Shown: one piece after another, positions 1 to 9,890 of the stretch
Position numbering within the stretch: the stretch's first letter is position 1
Layout: each line of letters opens with the position of its first letter
Assembly: GCA_902618335.1 (NCBI GenBank)
Contig: CACNAI010000003.1
Location: 1-62,576, forward strand
DNA: 62,576 nucleotides
Source: an uncultured Prochlorococcus sp.
GTDB lineage: Bacteria; Cyanobacteriota; Cyanobacteriia; PCC-6307; Cyanobiaceae
Reading direction: 5' to 3'
Notes under the pieces: generated by a model
The model's database searches: none
Told to the model about the DNA's origin: nothing
What the model saw: the letters and a program-made list of their open reading frames with translations, nothing else
Position numbers and translations under genes: made by a program

Positions 1-186
1 AATACGAATAATTTATTAGCAAAAGAAATTGAAAATAACATTAAAGAGAATGTTTCTAATAAAATTGAAGAAATTAAGCCTGATAATAAAAAAACTAATA
101 TTTCTAATTCTTCAGCAGAAGATATTTTTGGTGATGAACAAACTTTTCCATTCGTTGCAGGTTTAGGGAAAAATGCAGCCCATTGA
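1..186 (+). CDS. C-terminal fragment of an unknown protein (…EDIFGDEQTFPFVAGLGKNAAH*)
   Basis: Open frame 1 from window start to TGA at 184-186; 5' end outside window. Confidence 0.6.
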   Translation, partial: NTNNLLAKEIENNIKENVSNKIEEIKPDNKKTNISNSSAEDIFGDEQTFPFVAGLGKNAAH

Positions 187-231
187 TTTCAATGTTCTTG
201 ATAATTTAGAAGCAGATTTTTTTTAATACAC

Positions 232-396
232 ATGAAAGGTCTTAGGGTCCTAGAGCTTTCTGAAGCACTTAATGTTGATAGCTCCGACTTATTAGCTGTT
301 TGTGCAATTCTAAAAATAAAAGCCACATCTAGATTAAGCATGCTTTCATTTGAAGAATGTAAAAAAATAACTGATTACTATGAAAATAAAAATTAG
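232..396 (+). CDS. Small protein (54 aa), possibly IF-2 N-terminal-like helical domain (MKGLRVLELSEALNVDSSDLLAVCAILKIKATSRLSMLSFEECKKITDYYENKN)
   Basis: Translated directly from sequence; domain resemblance is weak. Confidence 0.55.
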   Translation: MKGLRVLELSEALNVDSSDLLAVCAILKIKATSRLSMLSFEECKKITDYYENKN

Positions 397-418
397 GTTT
401 TTTATATAAATATATTTA

Positions 419-673
419 TTATTTAATCTCTTTAATCATTGATACTAAAGTTGAATGAATTTCTTCTTCAGATATTTCATTTTTAAAATTGATAATTGCT
501 GATTGGCCATCGTAATTAATTTTTATATAACTGTTATTAATTTCTTCCATATAAGCATTCTCAAATCTTGATATCTTTCCATAATGAATAAGATATTTGT
601 GAACCGAATCAATATGATCATTGTTCATATGATCACAAACTCTTTTACTTGTTTCTTTACTAATAATTTTCAT
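419..673 (-). CDS. DUF2470 / haem-utilisation-like domain protein
   Basis: ORF; CDHMNNDHIDSVHKY motif typical of DUF2470. Confidence 0.75.
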   Translation of the reverse strand: MKIISKETSKRVCDHMNNDHIDSVHKYLIHYGKISRFENAYMEEINNSYIKINYDGQSAIINFKNEISEEEIHSTLVSMIKEIK

Positions 674-691
674 TTAAAAAATAAATTTGTT

Positions 692-1699
692 TTAAGCTAG
701 TGTATTTTTTTCATTATTCAAAGTTTTAATCATTTTAATTATTAAATTTTTAACTTCATTTTTATCAACAGCTCTAACCAAGTTATTTCTCAAATCTGAT
801 GCACCTTTAAAGTCTTTACATGTCCATGAGATATGTTTCCTTGCAATTAGCAAGCCGTGATCTCCTTTTTCTTTTATTAATTCATCAAGATGCTCAATAA
901 TTAAATATAGTTTTTCTTCAGTATTTGGTTCTTTAAAATTTTTATTTTTACTGATGGCATAATCTATTTCTCCTATTTTCCATGGGGATCCTAAAATTCC
1001 TCGTCCAATCATTACCCCATCAGCATTTGTTTTTTTTAAACAATTAAGAGCGTCATCTGGATTTTTGATATCTCCATTAGCAATTACTGGAATTTCCAAC
1101 AACTTTTTCAGTCTCCCTATCATTTCCCAATCTGACTTGCCTGAAAAACCCTGTTTTCTAGTTCTTCCATGAAGCGTTATCATCGTTGCTCCCGCATCTT
1201 GAAGTTTAAATAAAAAATCCTCTATATTTTCTTTTTTACTATCCCATCCGAGTCGCGTTTTTACTGTTACTGGAACCCTAACAGCTTTTACAACATTTTT
1301 GACTAATTCCATAGCAAGTTTTCGGTCTTTAATTAAGGCACTGCCTCCACCTTTCTTTGCAATTTTTTTTACTGGACATCCCATATTTATATCAATTAAG
1401 AATGCTCCATAGTCCTCAGCTTGTTTCGCGGCCTCAGAAACAGCATATGGCCTATTATCAAATATTTGTACTCCAATTGGTCCTTCTTCTAAATCTATTT
1501 GATTGATTTTTTGTGTTCCAAATCCTTTTTTAAGACTTGTGGCATTTATCATTTCTGTAAAAAGTAAAGAGTTTGGAGCCCATTTACGTACAAGTCGCCT
1601 AAAAATGTTATCTGTAACTCCTGCTAATGGCGAAAGCATGACCTTACTCTTAATTATCCTGTTAACTCCCCTTCCTTTTAGCTTTATATTTGAAGACAT
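692..1699 (-). CDS. dus: tRNA-dihydrouridine synthase
   Basis: ORF; MLSPLAGVTDNIFR, DINMGCPVKKI, ITLHGRTRKQGFSG, GDIKNPDDA, GVMIGRGILGSPW motifs. Confidence 0.95.
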   Translation of the reverse strand: MSSNIKLKGRGVNRIIKSKVMLSPLAGVTDNIFRRLVRKWAPNSLLFTEMINATSLKKGFGTQKINQIDLEEGPIGVQIFDNRPYAVSEAAKQAEDYGAFLIDINMGCPVKKIAKKGGGSALIKDRKLAMELVKNVVKAVRVPVTVKTRLGWDSKKENIEDFLFKLQDAGATMITLHGRTRKQGFSGKSDWEMIGRLKKLLEIPVIANGDIKNPDDALNCLKKTNADGVMIGRGILGSPWKIGEIDYAISKNKNFKEPNTEEKLYLIIEHLDELIKEKGDHGLLIARKHISWTCKDFKGASDLRNNLVRAVDKNEVKNLIIKMIKTLNNEKNTLA

Positions 1700-1871
1700 A
1701 TAATTTTAAATTTATTTAATCTTTCTTTATTATAAATTCAGATATGGAGCTGATTTTATGTTTTCTATTTATTTCTTAATTTATAATAAGTGCTTTTACT
1801 TAAATAGGCCTAATTGATTAATTTTTTTGCTAGTTTATGTTTAGTTAGAATTTTAAAAAGGGAATTTTTTT

Positions 1872-2264
1872 TTGTTTATATTAGTATCTATTTTTCTCTC
1901 AATAATCATTTTTATTGCGCCAGTAAATGTAAAAGCTATTCAAGGTAATTTAGATTTATCGAGTGCTCAAACTTCTGTAGGTAAAAGATTTGCTAAAGTT
2001 TTTTGTGATGCTAAGAGGGAAGGATTAGATTCTGATTTTGCTAGCGAATATGCTTTGAATAATACATATTTAAAATTTGTAGCATTTCCAGACGATGACG
2101 AATATTTGGATAATTTATGGAATTTCACCCATAATAATATATTAGATAATTGTGGTGAATTTGTAGATATAAATGATCTAAAAGACCTAGAGATTTTTTT
2201 TAAAGAAGAAGGTTTAATTGCATCAAATAGGGAACTTTATTTACCAACTTTTGAGAATAATTAG
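1872..2264 (+). CDS. Small exported/lumenal conserved hypothetical with two Cys; TTG start
   Basis: ORF with N-terminal hydrophobic signal; similar layout to ORF at 20732. Confidence 0.65.
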   Translation: MFILVSIFLSIIIFIAPVNVKAIQGNLDLSSAQTSVGKRFAKVFCDAKREGLDSDFASEYALNNTYLKFVAFPDDDEYLDNLWNFTHNNILDNCGEFVDINDLKDLEIFFKEEGLIASNRELYLPTFENN

Positions 2265-2311
2265 ATTAAATTTTTAGCATGTACTAAAATAAATATAGAA
2301 TATGAAATTTT

Positions 2312-2572
2312 ATGAAACTATTAGGTTTAAATTCACCTGAAATATTCATAATTTCAGTAATTTTGCTTTCAATTTTAGGTCCAAAAAGAATTGAAAAAGG
2401 TTTCTTATTATTTAAAAAACTATTAAAGTTCCTTCTAAGTAAAGATGAGGATCAAAGATTAGCAAATTCAGAATTAAAATCAGAGGAACCAGAAAAAAGT
2501 GAAGTTAAAGAAGAAATAGTAGAGGCAGAAGTAAAATCAATTAAACCTAAAAAAAGAACCGTTAAAGATTAA
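2312..2572 (+). CDS. TatA/TatB-like translocase family protein
   Basis: N-terminal GLNSPEIFIISVILLSILGPKRIEKG followed by amphipathic helix and charged tail, as in TatA/B. Confidence 0.65.
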   Translation: MKLLGLNSPEIFIISVILLSILGPKRIEKGFLLFKKLLKFLLSKDEDQRLANSELKSEEPEKSEVKEEIVEAEVKSIKPKKRTVKD

Positions 2573-2747
2573 ATAATAAACCTAGAATTGATTCTGCTAA
2601 TTAATAAGATTTTAAATTAAATTTAATATTACTAGACAGGCTTGAATACCAAAATAGTATATCTTTTAGAATAATTTGGTTATTTTTTTTAATAAAAAAT
2701 AAGGGTTCTTTATTTTTAATATTTTAATTTGAATTATAAGAAGGTTA

Positions 2748-3227
2748 TTATGAATCTAAAGCTACTTCTATAGCTGCTATTAAGTTTTCGTCAAAAGGTT
2801 TAACACCTGGCTTGAATCTTGCAATTACTTTACTATCTTTACCTATCAGAAACTTCTCGAAATTCCATTCAACATCTCCTTCAGGTTCAACTTTGTTGAG
2901 GGTTGTGTATGGTTCAGTAGTGTTGCCTTTGGCATGAACTTTTTCATAGATTTCAAACTTAACTCCATATTTTGTTGTGCAAAAATCTTTTATTTCTGAA
3001 AGAGAGTCGGGTTCTTGTTTCCCGAAATCATTACAAGGGAATGCAAGTATTCTTAGGCCTTTGCTTGAATATAAATCATGTAGCTTTTGAAGATCCTCAT
3101 ACTGAGCAGTATTTCCGCAATAACTAGCTACATTAACAACTAAGATTACTTCCCCTGAATATTCACCAAGTTTTATGGATGATCCGTCTGCGGAAAGAAC
3201 AGTAGTATTTTGTACGTCAACTTCCAT
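2748..3227 (-). CDS. Glutathione peroxidase family protein
   Basis: VNVASYCGNTAQYEDLQ, AFPCNDFGKQEP, WNFEKFLIGKDG-like motifs. Confidence 0.93.
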   Translation of the reverse strand: MEVDVQNTTVLSADGSSIKLGEYSGEVILVVNVASYCGNTAQYEDLQKLHDLYSSKGLRILAFPCNDFGKQEPDSLSEIKDFCTTKYGVKFEIYEKVHAKGNTTEPYTTLNKVEPEGDVEWNFEKFLIGKDSKVIARFKPGVKPFDENLIAAIEVALDS

Positions 3228-3372
3228 GTCTAAAAAAAATCACCCTTTGAAGATAGCATTGTATAGACTTTATTGTGTTTAATTTATATGGTGGTTTTGG
3301 TTATTTCTTTTATAAAATTTAATTTTTCATTTATTTAACCCTTTATAATTAATATTATTAATCAGTTAAAAT

Positions 3373-3615
3373 TTGGACCCTTTAGACCCACTTACTGAAA
3401 TTATTAATTCCGGCCAAGGTTTTTCACCTGCAATTGCTTTAGAAAGAATTATTTGGGCAATGATTGGAATCTTTTTTTTAGGAGCAATTTCAAAATCAAT
3501 AACTAATAGCATGCGAAGTCAAAATTGGTTTGGTAGAAATTTTTTATTTAGTTATTCTAAAGATAAAAAAATTACAGATGATTCATCTTCACAACCTTCT
3601 GCTGATGACGAATAA
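3373..3615 (+). CDS. Small conserved membrane protein (80 aa), TTG start
   Basis: ORF with single TM segment. Confidence 0.65.
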   Translation: MDPLDPLTEIINSGQGFSPAIALERIIWAMIGIFFLGAISKSITNSMRSQNWFGRNFLFSYSKDKKITDDSSSQPSADDE

Positions 3616-3626
3616 GTTTTATAAAT

Positions 3627-4802
3627 ATGAAAGATTCAATTTTTTCAAAAAAAAGAATTTTATTGCTTGGTAGTGGCGAGCTTGGAAAAGAATTAGTAAT
3701 AGAATCCAAAAGATTAGGATTAGAAGTTATTGCAATTGATCGATATGAAAAAGCACCTGCAATGCAAGTCGCTGATTATTCAAGAGTAATTGATATGGGA
3801 GATAAAAAAATTTTAAAAAATGTAATAACAGAATTTAAGCCAGACTATGTTGTTCCAGAAATAGAGGCACTTTCAATTGAGGCACTAAAAGAACTAGAGG
3901 ATGATGGGTTCAAAATTGTTCCAAACGCCAGAACTGTAGAAATAACAATGAATAGAGATAAAATTAGAGATTTAGCTTCTAGAGATTTAAAAATCAAAAC
4001 TGCAAAGTTTGATTATATTTTTGAATTTGACGATTTAGAAAAAAAAGCAGATGAAATTGGATTCCCACTTTTACTTAAGCCTTTAATGAGCTCTTCAGGC
4101 AAGGGACAGAGTTTGGTTGAAACAAAAAATGATTTACAAAATGCCTGGAAACAGGCACAAGCAAATTCAAGAGGAAAGGTTAAGGGTGTAATTATTGAAG
4201 AATTTATTAAGTTTGATTTTGAGTTTACTCTTTTAACTGTAAGAAAAGAAAATGGTGAAAATATTTTTTGTTTACCAATTGGACATCTTCAATCTAATGG
4301 AGACTATCAATGTAGCTGGCAACCTGTAGAGATCAACGAGTCTTTAATTAATGAAGCTAAGAGAATGACAAGTAGAATATTAAATAACCTTAATGGAGCT
4401 GGACTATACGGAGTGGAGTTTTTTATAAAAGGAAATGAGGTTATATTTTCAGAATTATCTCCAAGACCACACGACACCGGTATGGTTACATTAGTTAGTC
4501 AAAATATTAATGAATTTGAATTACATTTAAGGGCTTTTTTAAATTTACCAATACCGAATATAGATCTAATAGAACCATCTGCAACCAGAGTTATACTCTC
4601 TAACCAAGAGAGTGTAAATCCTACTTTTGAGGGTCTTAATGAAGCATTAGCATTTGAAAAAACTAAAGTGCTCATATTTGGCAAGCCAGTTTCCAGAAAA
4701 GGCAGAAGAATGGGTGTTGTTCTCTCATCAAATTCTGACATTAATTTGGCTAGAAAAAATGCAGATGAAGCTGCAAGTAAAATAAGAGTTAGTACTAATT
4801 AA
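3627..4802 (+). CDS. purT: Phosphoribosylglycinamide formyltransferase 2 (ATP-grasp)
   Basis: ILLLGSGELGKELVIE, SSGKGQS, ELSPRPHDTGMVTL motifs. Confidence 0.95.
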   Translation: MKDSIFSKKRILLLGSGELGKELVIESKRLGLEVIAIDRYEKAPAMQVADYSRVIDMGDKKILKNVITEFKPDYVVPEIEALSIEALKELEDDGFKIVPNARTVEITMNRDKIRDLASRDLKIKTAKFDYIFEFDDLEKKADEIGFPLLLKPLMSSSGKGQSLVETKNDLQNAWKQAQANSRGKVKGVIIEEFIKFDFEFTLLTVRKENGENIFCLPIGHLQSNGDYQCSWQPVEINESLINEAKRMTSRILNNLNGAGLYGVEFFIKGNEVIFSELSPRPHDTGMVTLVSQNINEFELHLRAFLNLPIPNIDLIEPSATRVILSNQESVNPTFEGLNEALAFEKTKVLIFGKPVSRKGRRMGVVLSSNSDINLARKNADEAASKIRVSTN

Positions 4803-4895
4803 ATATTAAATAAAAATAACGAAAAAAATACTTATTTCCTTTGTTTTTGTTTTCTGTTTCTCTGGGTATCATTTCAGTATGTTCTCTTTTTCTCA

Positions 4896-5096
4896 ATGAT
4901 AGAAAATTATAAAGGTTGGGATATAACTTTAAATTGGGATAATAAAGATTATCTTGAAAGTAATACTAATAAAAGTAATTTTTTTAATCAAAAGGAAAAA
5001 TGGATTGGTGTTTACTTAAATGGTGAAAAAATCTATGGCTCTTCTCTAAAAGAAATTAGGCATATTATTGATTATCCTAGTTTGCACTCAAAGTAG
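4896..5096 (+). CDS. Hypothetical protein (66 aa)
   Basis: ORF only. Confidence 0.5.
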   Translation: MIENYKGWDITLNWDNKDYLESNTNKSNFFNQKEKWIGVYLNGEKIYGSSLKEIRHIIDYPSLHSK

Positions 5097-5108
5097 GTTA
5101 AAAGATTT

Positions 5109-5270
5109 TTAATTATCCTGATTATTTTCTTTATCTTCAATAAGTTCATTAGCAAGTTTTCTTAAATCTCCCTTTATTGAGACCCATGTAAAAGCGATTA
5201 TAAAAATTGAAGCAGATATTGCAACAGTGATTTTTTCGATAGGCGACATTCCAAGTGCAATAGCAAACAT
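5109..5270 (-). CDS. Small membrane protein (53 aa; MFAIALGMSPIEKITVAISASIFIIAFTWVSIKGDLRKLANELIEDKENNQDN)
   Basis: Direct translation; one clear TM helix; not in supplied ORF track. Confidence 0.6.
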   Translation of the reverse strand: MFAIALGMSPIEKITVAISASIFIIAFTWVSIKGDLRKLANELIEDKENNQDN

Positions 5271-5436
5271 TTCAAACAAAAATACTAATTTTTCATTATA
5301 AAGAATTTTTTTATATAGTTTGAATCAAAGTTGTTTTTGCAATGTTATTTAATTATTCAAAACATAATAAATTAAATTTAAATTACTTATTTTATTGATT
5401 TTTTCAGAATTCACTTATCTTCAGTAAGATGAAATT

Positions 5437-5658
5437 ATGGAAAAAAAAAAGTGCCCCCAATGTAAAAATTTAATTTTAAAAACTTCTCCAACATGTTTGT
5501 ATTGTGGCAGACCTAATAAATTTATAACTAAGGAATACGTCAACAAAAAATGGAATAAAGAATATAGTAATAATGTATTTGATTATATTTTTATTAATAA
5601 GTATCTTGTATTTTTTTTATTATTAATATTTACAATTGTTATTATTATATATAATTAA
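5437..5658 (+). CDS. Zinc-ribbon small membrane protein
   Basis: CPQCKNLILKTSPTCLYCGRPN zinc ribbon plus C-terminal TM. Confidence 0.65.
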   Translation: MEKKKCPQCKNLILKTSPTCLYCGRPNKFITKEYVNKKWNKEYSNNVFDYIFINKYLVFFLLLIFTIVIIIYN

Positions 5659-5672
5659 TTATCATCAATAAA

Positions 5673-8279
5673 TCATTCTATTATTGCATCTAATACTTCT
5701 TTAGTATTTGTTGATAGTTTATTTCTTTTAATCTGATTTATTGTTTCTATCATATTACTTTTGTAAGGCTCTGAATAATAATTGTATCTACTAAATACTT
5801 TCACAAAACGGGAAATTACGATTGGATTTAATTTATCAAAATCAATTATCTTTTTTGCAATATATTTATAACCAGAACCATCCAGTGCATGAAAAGTACT
5901 ATTTCTTGTTACGAAAGTATTTAATATAGCTCTTAAAGTGTTTGGTGATTTTGAATCAAAAAACTTATTTTCAAATAATTCTTCAATGTTGCTTGTTTCT
6001 TCATCAATTTCTATAGATGCATTGAATGAGAACCAACTATCCAAAACAACACTATTATTTTTCCATTTATTGAAGAATATATTTGAAATAACTTTTCTTT
6101 CAAGACAATTAATCCTACTGAAAGAATTTAATGCAGCTTTTGCTAGCGTCATTGAGTTACTATCGACATAATTAATTATTTTGCTTTTAATTTCCTCATC
6201 ATTACTGTGTAGGAGTAGTTTCCAAATGGTTTCGATTAGTTTTCTTTCATTTTTACCTTCTGGCCAGACTTTATTTAGATTTTTATCTATTTCCTGGAGC
6301 TTAAAATATAATTCTTTTTTTAACTTGGTGCCGAATAAATAATTTAATTCGTCAATAGTTTTATATATTTTTAAAGGGTCTATATTTTCCATCTCTGATT
6401 CAATTTCAGCAAATGTCGGAATACTTAGTATTTCTGATAAAAGAGATAAATTAATATCTTTATTTTTTATAAATGATATTAATGTTCCTATTAATTTATT
6501 TTCAATTTCATGATCTGGTTTTTCATCTAGTCTGCATAAAATGATTTTTTTATAAATTACTTTTACAGTATTATGTATTGTAAAAAAATCTTTTTCATAT
6601 TTTAAAATTAAAAACTTTTCATCCAAGGTAGTGTCTGATTGCCACTCAACTGGTGAAGAGAATTCCCGAAAATAAGTTACTAAGGGGATTTTGAGGTGAG
6701 ATCTTACATTCCTAAAAATAAATTCTTGATTTTTTGTTTTTAAAACAACCTTTTTTTCTATTTTTATATTTTCACAGCCAAATATAGCCAGATTTATAGG
6801 AATTATTAGAGGTAAATCATTATATGGGTTCTTTTTTATTGGATTACTTTGAGAGGCTTGAATTGTAAGTTTTTCGTCTGTTTGATCCCAGATTCTCTTG
6901 AATTCAACTTTTGGGGTTCCATTTTGCTTGTACCAGACTTTAAATTCTTTAGGATCGATTTCTTTATTATATTCTAAAATTTTATCGACAAATTGATCTA
7001 TTGTTGCTGCCTTCCCATCATATGTTGAGATGTAATTACTAAATCCTTTATAGAAATTTTCATCTTTTACAAGCTTGTTAAGCATTCTAATTATTTCTGA
7101 TCCTTTTTCGTATATCGTGGTCGTATAGAAATTGTCTATTTCTTGATATTTTTCTGGCATAACAGGATGCGATGTTGGACCAGAATCCTCTCTAAATTGA
7201 TTCCTTCTAAGAAATTTTGCATCCTCAAGTCTCTTGATTTCATGATTATGAAGGTCTGCAGTGAATTGTTGATCTCTGAATACTGTTAAACCTTCTTTTA
7301 GAGATAATTGAAACCAATCCCTACAAGTCACTCTATTACCCGTCCAATTATGGAAGTATTCATGGGCGATCACACCCTCTATCCTTTCTAATTCTTCATC
7401 AGTTGTTGTTTCAGAATTAGCGAGGATTAGTTTTGAGTTAAAAATATTGAGACTTTTATTTTCCATTGCACCCATATTAAAGTGCCTAACTGCAACTATA
7501 TTAAACAATGACAAATCGTATTCAAGGTTGTATTTATCCTCGTCCCATCTCATAGATTTTTTTAATGAACTTATTGCATGTTGAACATATTTTTCATCGC
7601 CATATTCAACATAAATATTTATTTTTACTTCTTTATTCGATTTTGTTATGAATTTGTCTTTTACACATTTAAGTTTACCTGCTACCAATGCAAATAGATA
7701 TGAGGGTTTTGGATATGGGTCTTCCCAAATTATTTCATGCCGATTATTTTTAAGATTATTTTCTTTTACGATGTTGCCATTTGAAAGTAAGACGGGGTAA
7801 TCATTTTTGTCGGCCTCAATTCTCACGGTATATTTGCTTAGAATATCAGGCCTATCAGAGTGAAAACTTATCCTTCTAAATCCCTCTGCTTCGCATTGCG
7901 TAGTTATAATTCCATTGCTCTCGTACATACCTAAAAGGGATGTATTTTCCTTCGGTTTAATTATTCCTTCTATTTTTAATAAAAAATTATCTTTATTTAT
8001 ATTTTTAATTTTTAGGTTATTTTTTTGCTGTTTGTAGTATTCCTCTTCTAATAGTGAGTCATCTATAAATATTTTTCTTATTAATATATCCGTACCATCA
8101 AGAATAAGATTTCTGATATTCTTATTTTTTTTTACCAATTTTAGTTTCGTCGTAACATTAACAGCATGTTTATTAATTACGAAGTCTAAAAAAATTTCTG
8201 GAATTTCATAATCAAAAACTTTGTAATCTACAAGTTTTACATATCTTGAAATACTCTTTTTGTTTTTTGGATTGTTCAT
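5673..8279 (-). CDS. pepN: Aminopeptidase N (M1 family)
   Basis: GAMENKSLNIFN and HEYFHNWTGNRV zinc motif; full length 868 aa. Confidence 0.96.
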   Translation of the reverse strand: MNNPKNKKSISRYVKLVDYKVFDYEIPEIFLDFVINKHAVNVTTKLKLVKKNKNIRNLILDGTDILIRKIFIDDSLLEEEYYKQQKNNLKIKNINKDNFLLKIEGIIKPKENTSLLGMYESNGIITTQCEAEGFRRISFHSDRPDILSKYTVRIEADKNDYPVLLSNGNIVKENNLKNNRHEIIWEDPYPKPSYLFALVAGKLKCVKDKFITKSNKEVKINIYVEYGDEKYVQHAISSLKKSMRWDEDKYNLEYDLSLFNIVAVRHFNMGAMENKSLNIFNSKLILANSETTTDEELERIEGVIAHEYFHNWTGNRVTCRDWFQLSLKEGLTVFRDQQFTADLHNHEIKRLEDAKFLRRNQFREDSGPTSHPVMPEKYQEIDNFYTTTIYEKGSEIIRMLNKLVKDENFYKGFSNYISTYDGKAATIDQFVDKILEYNKEIDPKEFKVWYKQNGTPKVEFKRIWDQTDEKLTIQASQSNPIKKNPYNDLPLIIPINLAIFGCENIKIEKKVVLKTKNQEFIFRNVRSHLKIPLVTYFREFSSPVEWQSDTTLDEKFLILKYEKDFFTIHNTVKVIYKKIILCRLDEKPDHEIENKLIGTLISFIKNKDINLSLLSEILSIPTFAEIESEMENIDPLKIYKTIDELNYLFGTKLKKELYFKLQEIDKNLNKVWPEGKNERKLIETIWKLLLHSNDEEIKSKIINYVDSNSMTLAKAALNSFSRINCLERKVISNIFFNKWKNNSVVLDSWFSFNASIEIDEETSNIEELFENKFFDSKSPNTLRAILNTFVTRNSTFHALDGSGYKYIAKKIIDFDKLNPIVISRFVKVFSRYNYYSEPYKSNMIETINQIKRNKLSTNTKEVLDAIIE

Positions 8280-8327
8280 CTTTACAAAGAAATTAAATGT
8301 AAATAAACTAGAATACTTATTTTGAAA

Positions 8328-8693
8328 TTATAAGTTAGAACTCTTATTTTCTGATTGACAAGAATGTGTTTTAACTTTTCCAGAAGGAAGTAGTTCGTAT
8401 AAAGAAGGATTATTAATATCAGGCGACCCGTCCTTATTAAATTGGTACCTCCAGTCCCATTTTTTATCCGTAAAGGAAATATAATCTTTTCTTAAGGAGT
8501 ATGGAAGCATAAGCTTTTTTTTATTCCAAATAATATTTATAAAGGCTCCAGGCTTTAACTCAGATATCTTTTCTACTATCGAAAAGTCACCATTAATATT
8601 ATTCCTCATCACAAGATTAAGTTTTGAATTCTCACATATATAGCTAGTATTTAAAGCTAATAAAAGAATTGAGATAATAAAAAATGAATGAAT
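8328..8693 (-). CDS. Exported hypothetical protein; coding frame extends 27 aa upstream of the ORF-track start, apparent ATT start
   Basis: Upstream in-frame signal-peptide-like IHSFFIISILLLALNTSYICENSKLNL; AAAGGAG 8 nt before ATT; in-frame TAA further upstream. Confidence 0.55.
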   Translation of the reverse strand: MHSFFIISILLLALNTSYICENSKLNLVMRNNINGDFSIVEKISELKPGAFINIIWNKKKLMLPYSLRKDYISFTDKKWDWRYQFNKDGSPDINNPSLYELLPSGKVKTHSCQSENKSSNL

Positions 8694-8761
8694 TTTTTGA
8701 ACTCCTTTACAGTAGATTTACTTTCAAGCTAAATGACTAAAAAAGATCTTTTCGGATTATT

Positions 8762-9478
8762 TTAAATCATAATAGATTGCATACTCTTTAGATCTACTAG
8801 ATTACAATTTAATTCCTCTTCATAATCCTGAACTGAAATAAAATTATTTAAAAAACCTGAATATTTTGCATCTCCGCCCACGGTACTTGAAAGTATAAAT
8901 TTTGGATTGAATTTGTTAATCAATTTAGGTATTACATCAGCACCTTTTACAAAAGAACCTACAAGGGGTAATTCTAAATTTTTTGTAGGAGTAATAACTG
9001 CATCAAGTTTTTGTTTGTTTAAATTTTCATCAAGAAATCCATGGGGCTCTATATAAAACCCATTATCTCGATCATCTTTAACAATATATCCGTTTTCTAT
9101 TTGTGGTACTGGAGCCCCAGCAGTGGCTTCAAAACTTAAATTAGATTCATTAGTCTTTTCTTTTGGATTAAGCATTTTAATAGAACTAAAACCAATTTTT
9201 TCTAATGTTTTAAAAGCACTTTTAGGGCAAATTATAGGAATATCCTTTCTGAACATTTCTAATGTTGGAACATGACAGTGATCAGGCAAACCTTGGGTTA
9301 ACAAAATAATATCTATTTCTTTATCTATTGAAATTTCTTCTTCTAATGATCCTTTAAAAAACCATTCACCTGGTGGAAATATTAAATCTCCTTTGAGCCA
9401 AGGATCAATAATTAAATTGGTTTTTTCAAATTTAATGAGCCAACCATTTGATCCAAGGTAGGTCGCTTCAAAAGTCAT
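8762..9478 (-). CDS. MBL-fold (metallo-beta-lactamase superfamily) protein
   Basis: TYLGSNGWLIKFEKTNLIIDPWL, LLTQGLPDHCH, cyanobacterial MBL-like layout. Confidence 0.8.
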   Translation of the reverse strand: MTFEATYLGSNGWLIKFEKTNLIIDPWLKGDLIFPPGEWFFKGSLEEEISIDKEIDIILLTQGLPDHCHVPTLEMFRKDIPIICPKSAFKTLEKIGFSSIKMLNPKEKTNESNLSFEATAGAPVPQIENGYIVKDDRDNGFYIEPHGFLDENLNKQKLDAVITPTKNLELPLVGSFVKGADVIPKLINKFNPKFILSSTVGGDAKYSGFLNNFISVQDYEEELNCNLVDLKSMQSIMI

Positions 9479-9542
9479 TAAGATAAATTGTTTTATAAAC
9501 TATAAAGTAATTTTGACTTTATCGAGAAATTACTAATTCAGA

Positions 9543-9845
9543 TTAGTTTGCTTCATTTAAAATTTGAAATGACTTTCTTTTTAGATTAAATATTAAAACT
9601 TGGTTATCTTTACAACTAATTTTAAAGTCATCTTTTTCTAGAATTTGTATAGGGATTAGAGCTAATCCTCCTGTTCCTGAAAATATTATTGGCATTGTTT
9701 TATCTTTCGATCCAGTCATTTTTTGTAAGTCAATAGCTTGAGAAACTATTTTTCTGGCTTTGTCAAATCCGTAATCTTCTATTAATTCAGACCATAAAAA
9801 GTTAACTGATTCATATTTCGAAAACTCAATTTGTACTGTTTTCAT
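9543..9845 (-). CDS. Conserved hypothetical protein (100 aa)
   Basis: ORF. Confidence 0.6.
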   Translation of the reverse strand: MKTVQIEFSKYESVNFLWSELIEDYGFDKARKIVSQAIDLQKMTGSKDKTMPIIFSGTGGLALIPIQILEKDDFKISCKDNQVLIFNLKRKSFQILNEAN

Positions 9846-9890
9846 TAAAAAGTATTGGGTATATAGCGATTTAAAAGATAAAAATAAAAA

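Noticed and set aside
1503-1703. Plus-strand ORF inside dus
   Set aside because: Antisense shadow of a strong dus gene
4499-4741. Minus-strand ORF inside purT
   Set aside because: Antisense shadow of conserved coding sequence
5938-6171. Plus-strand ORF inside pepN
   Set aside because: Antisense shadow
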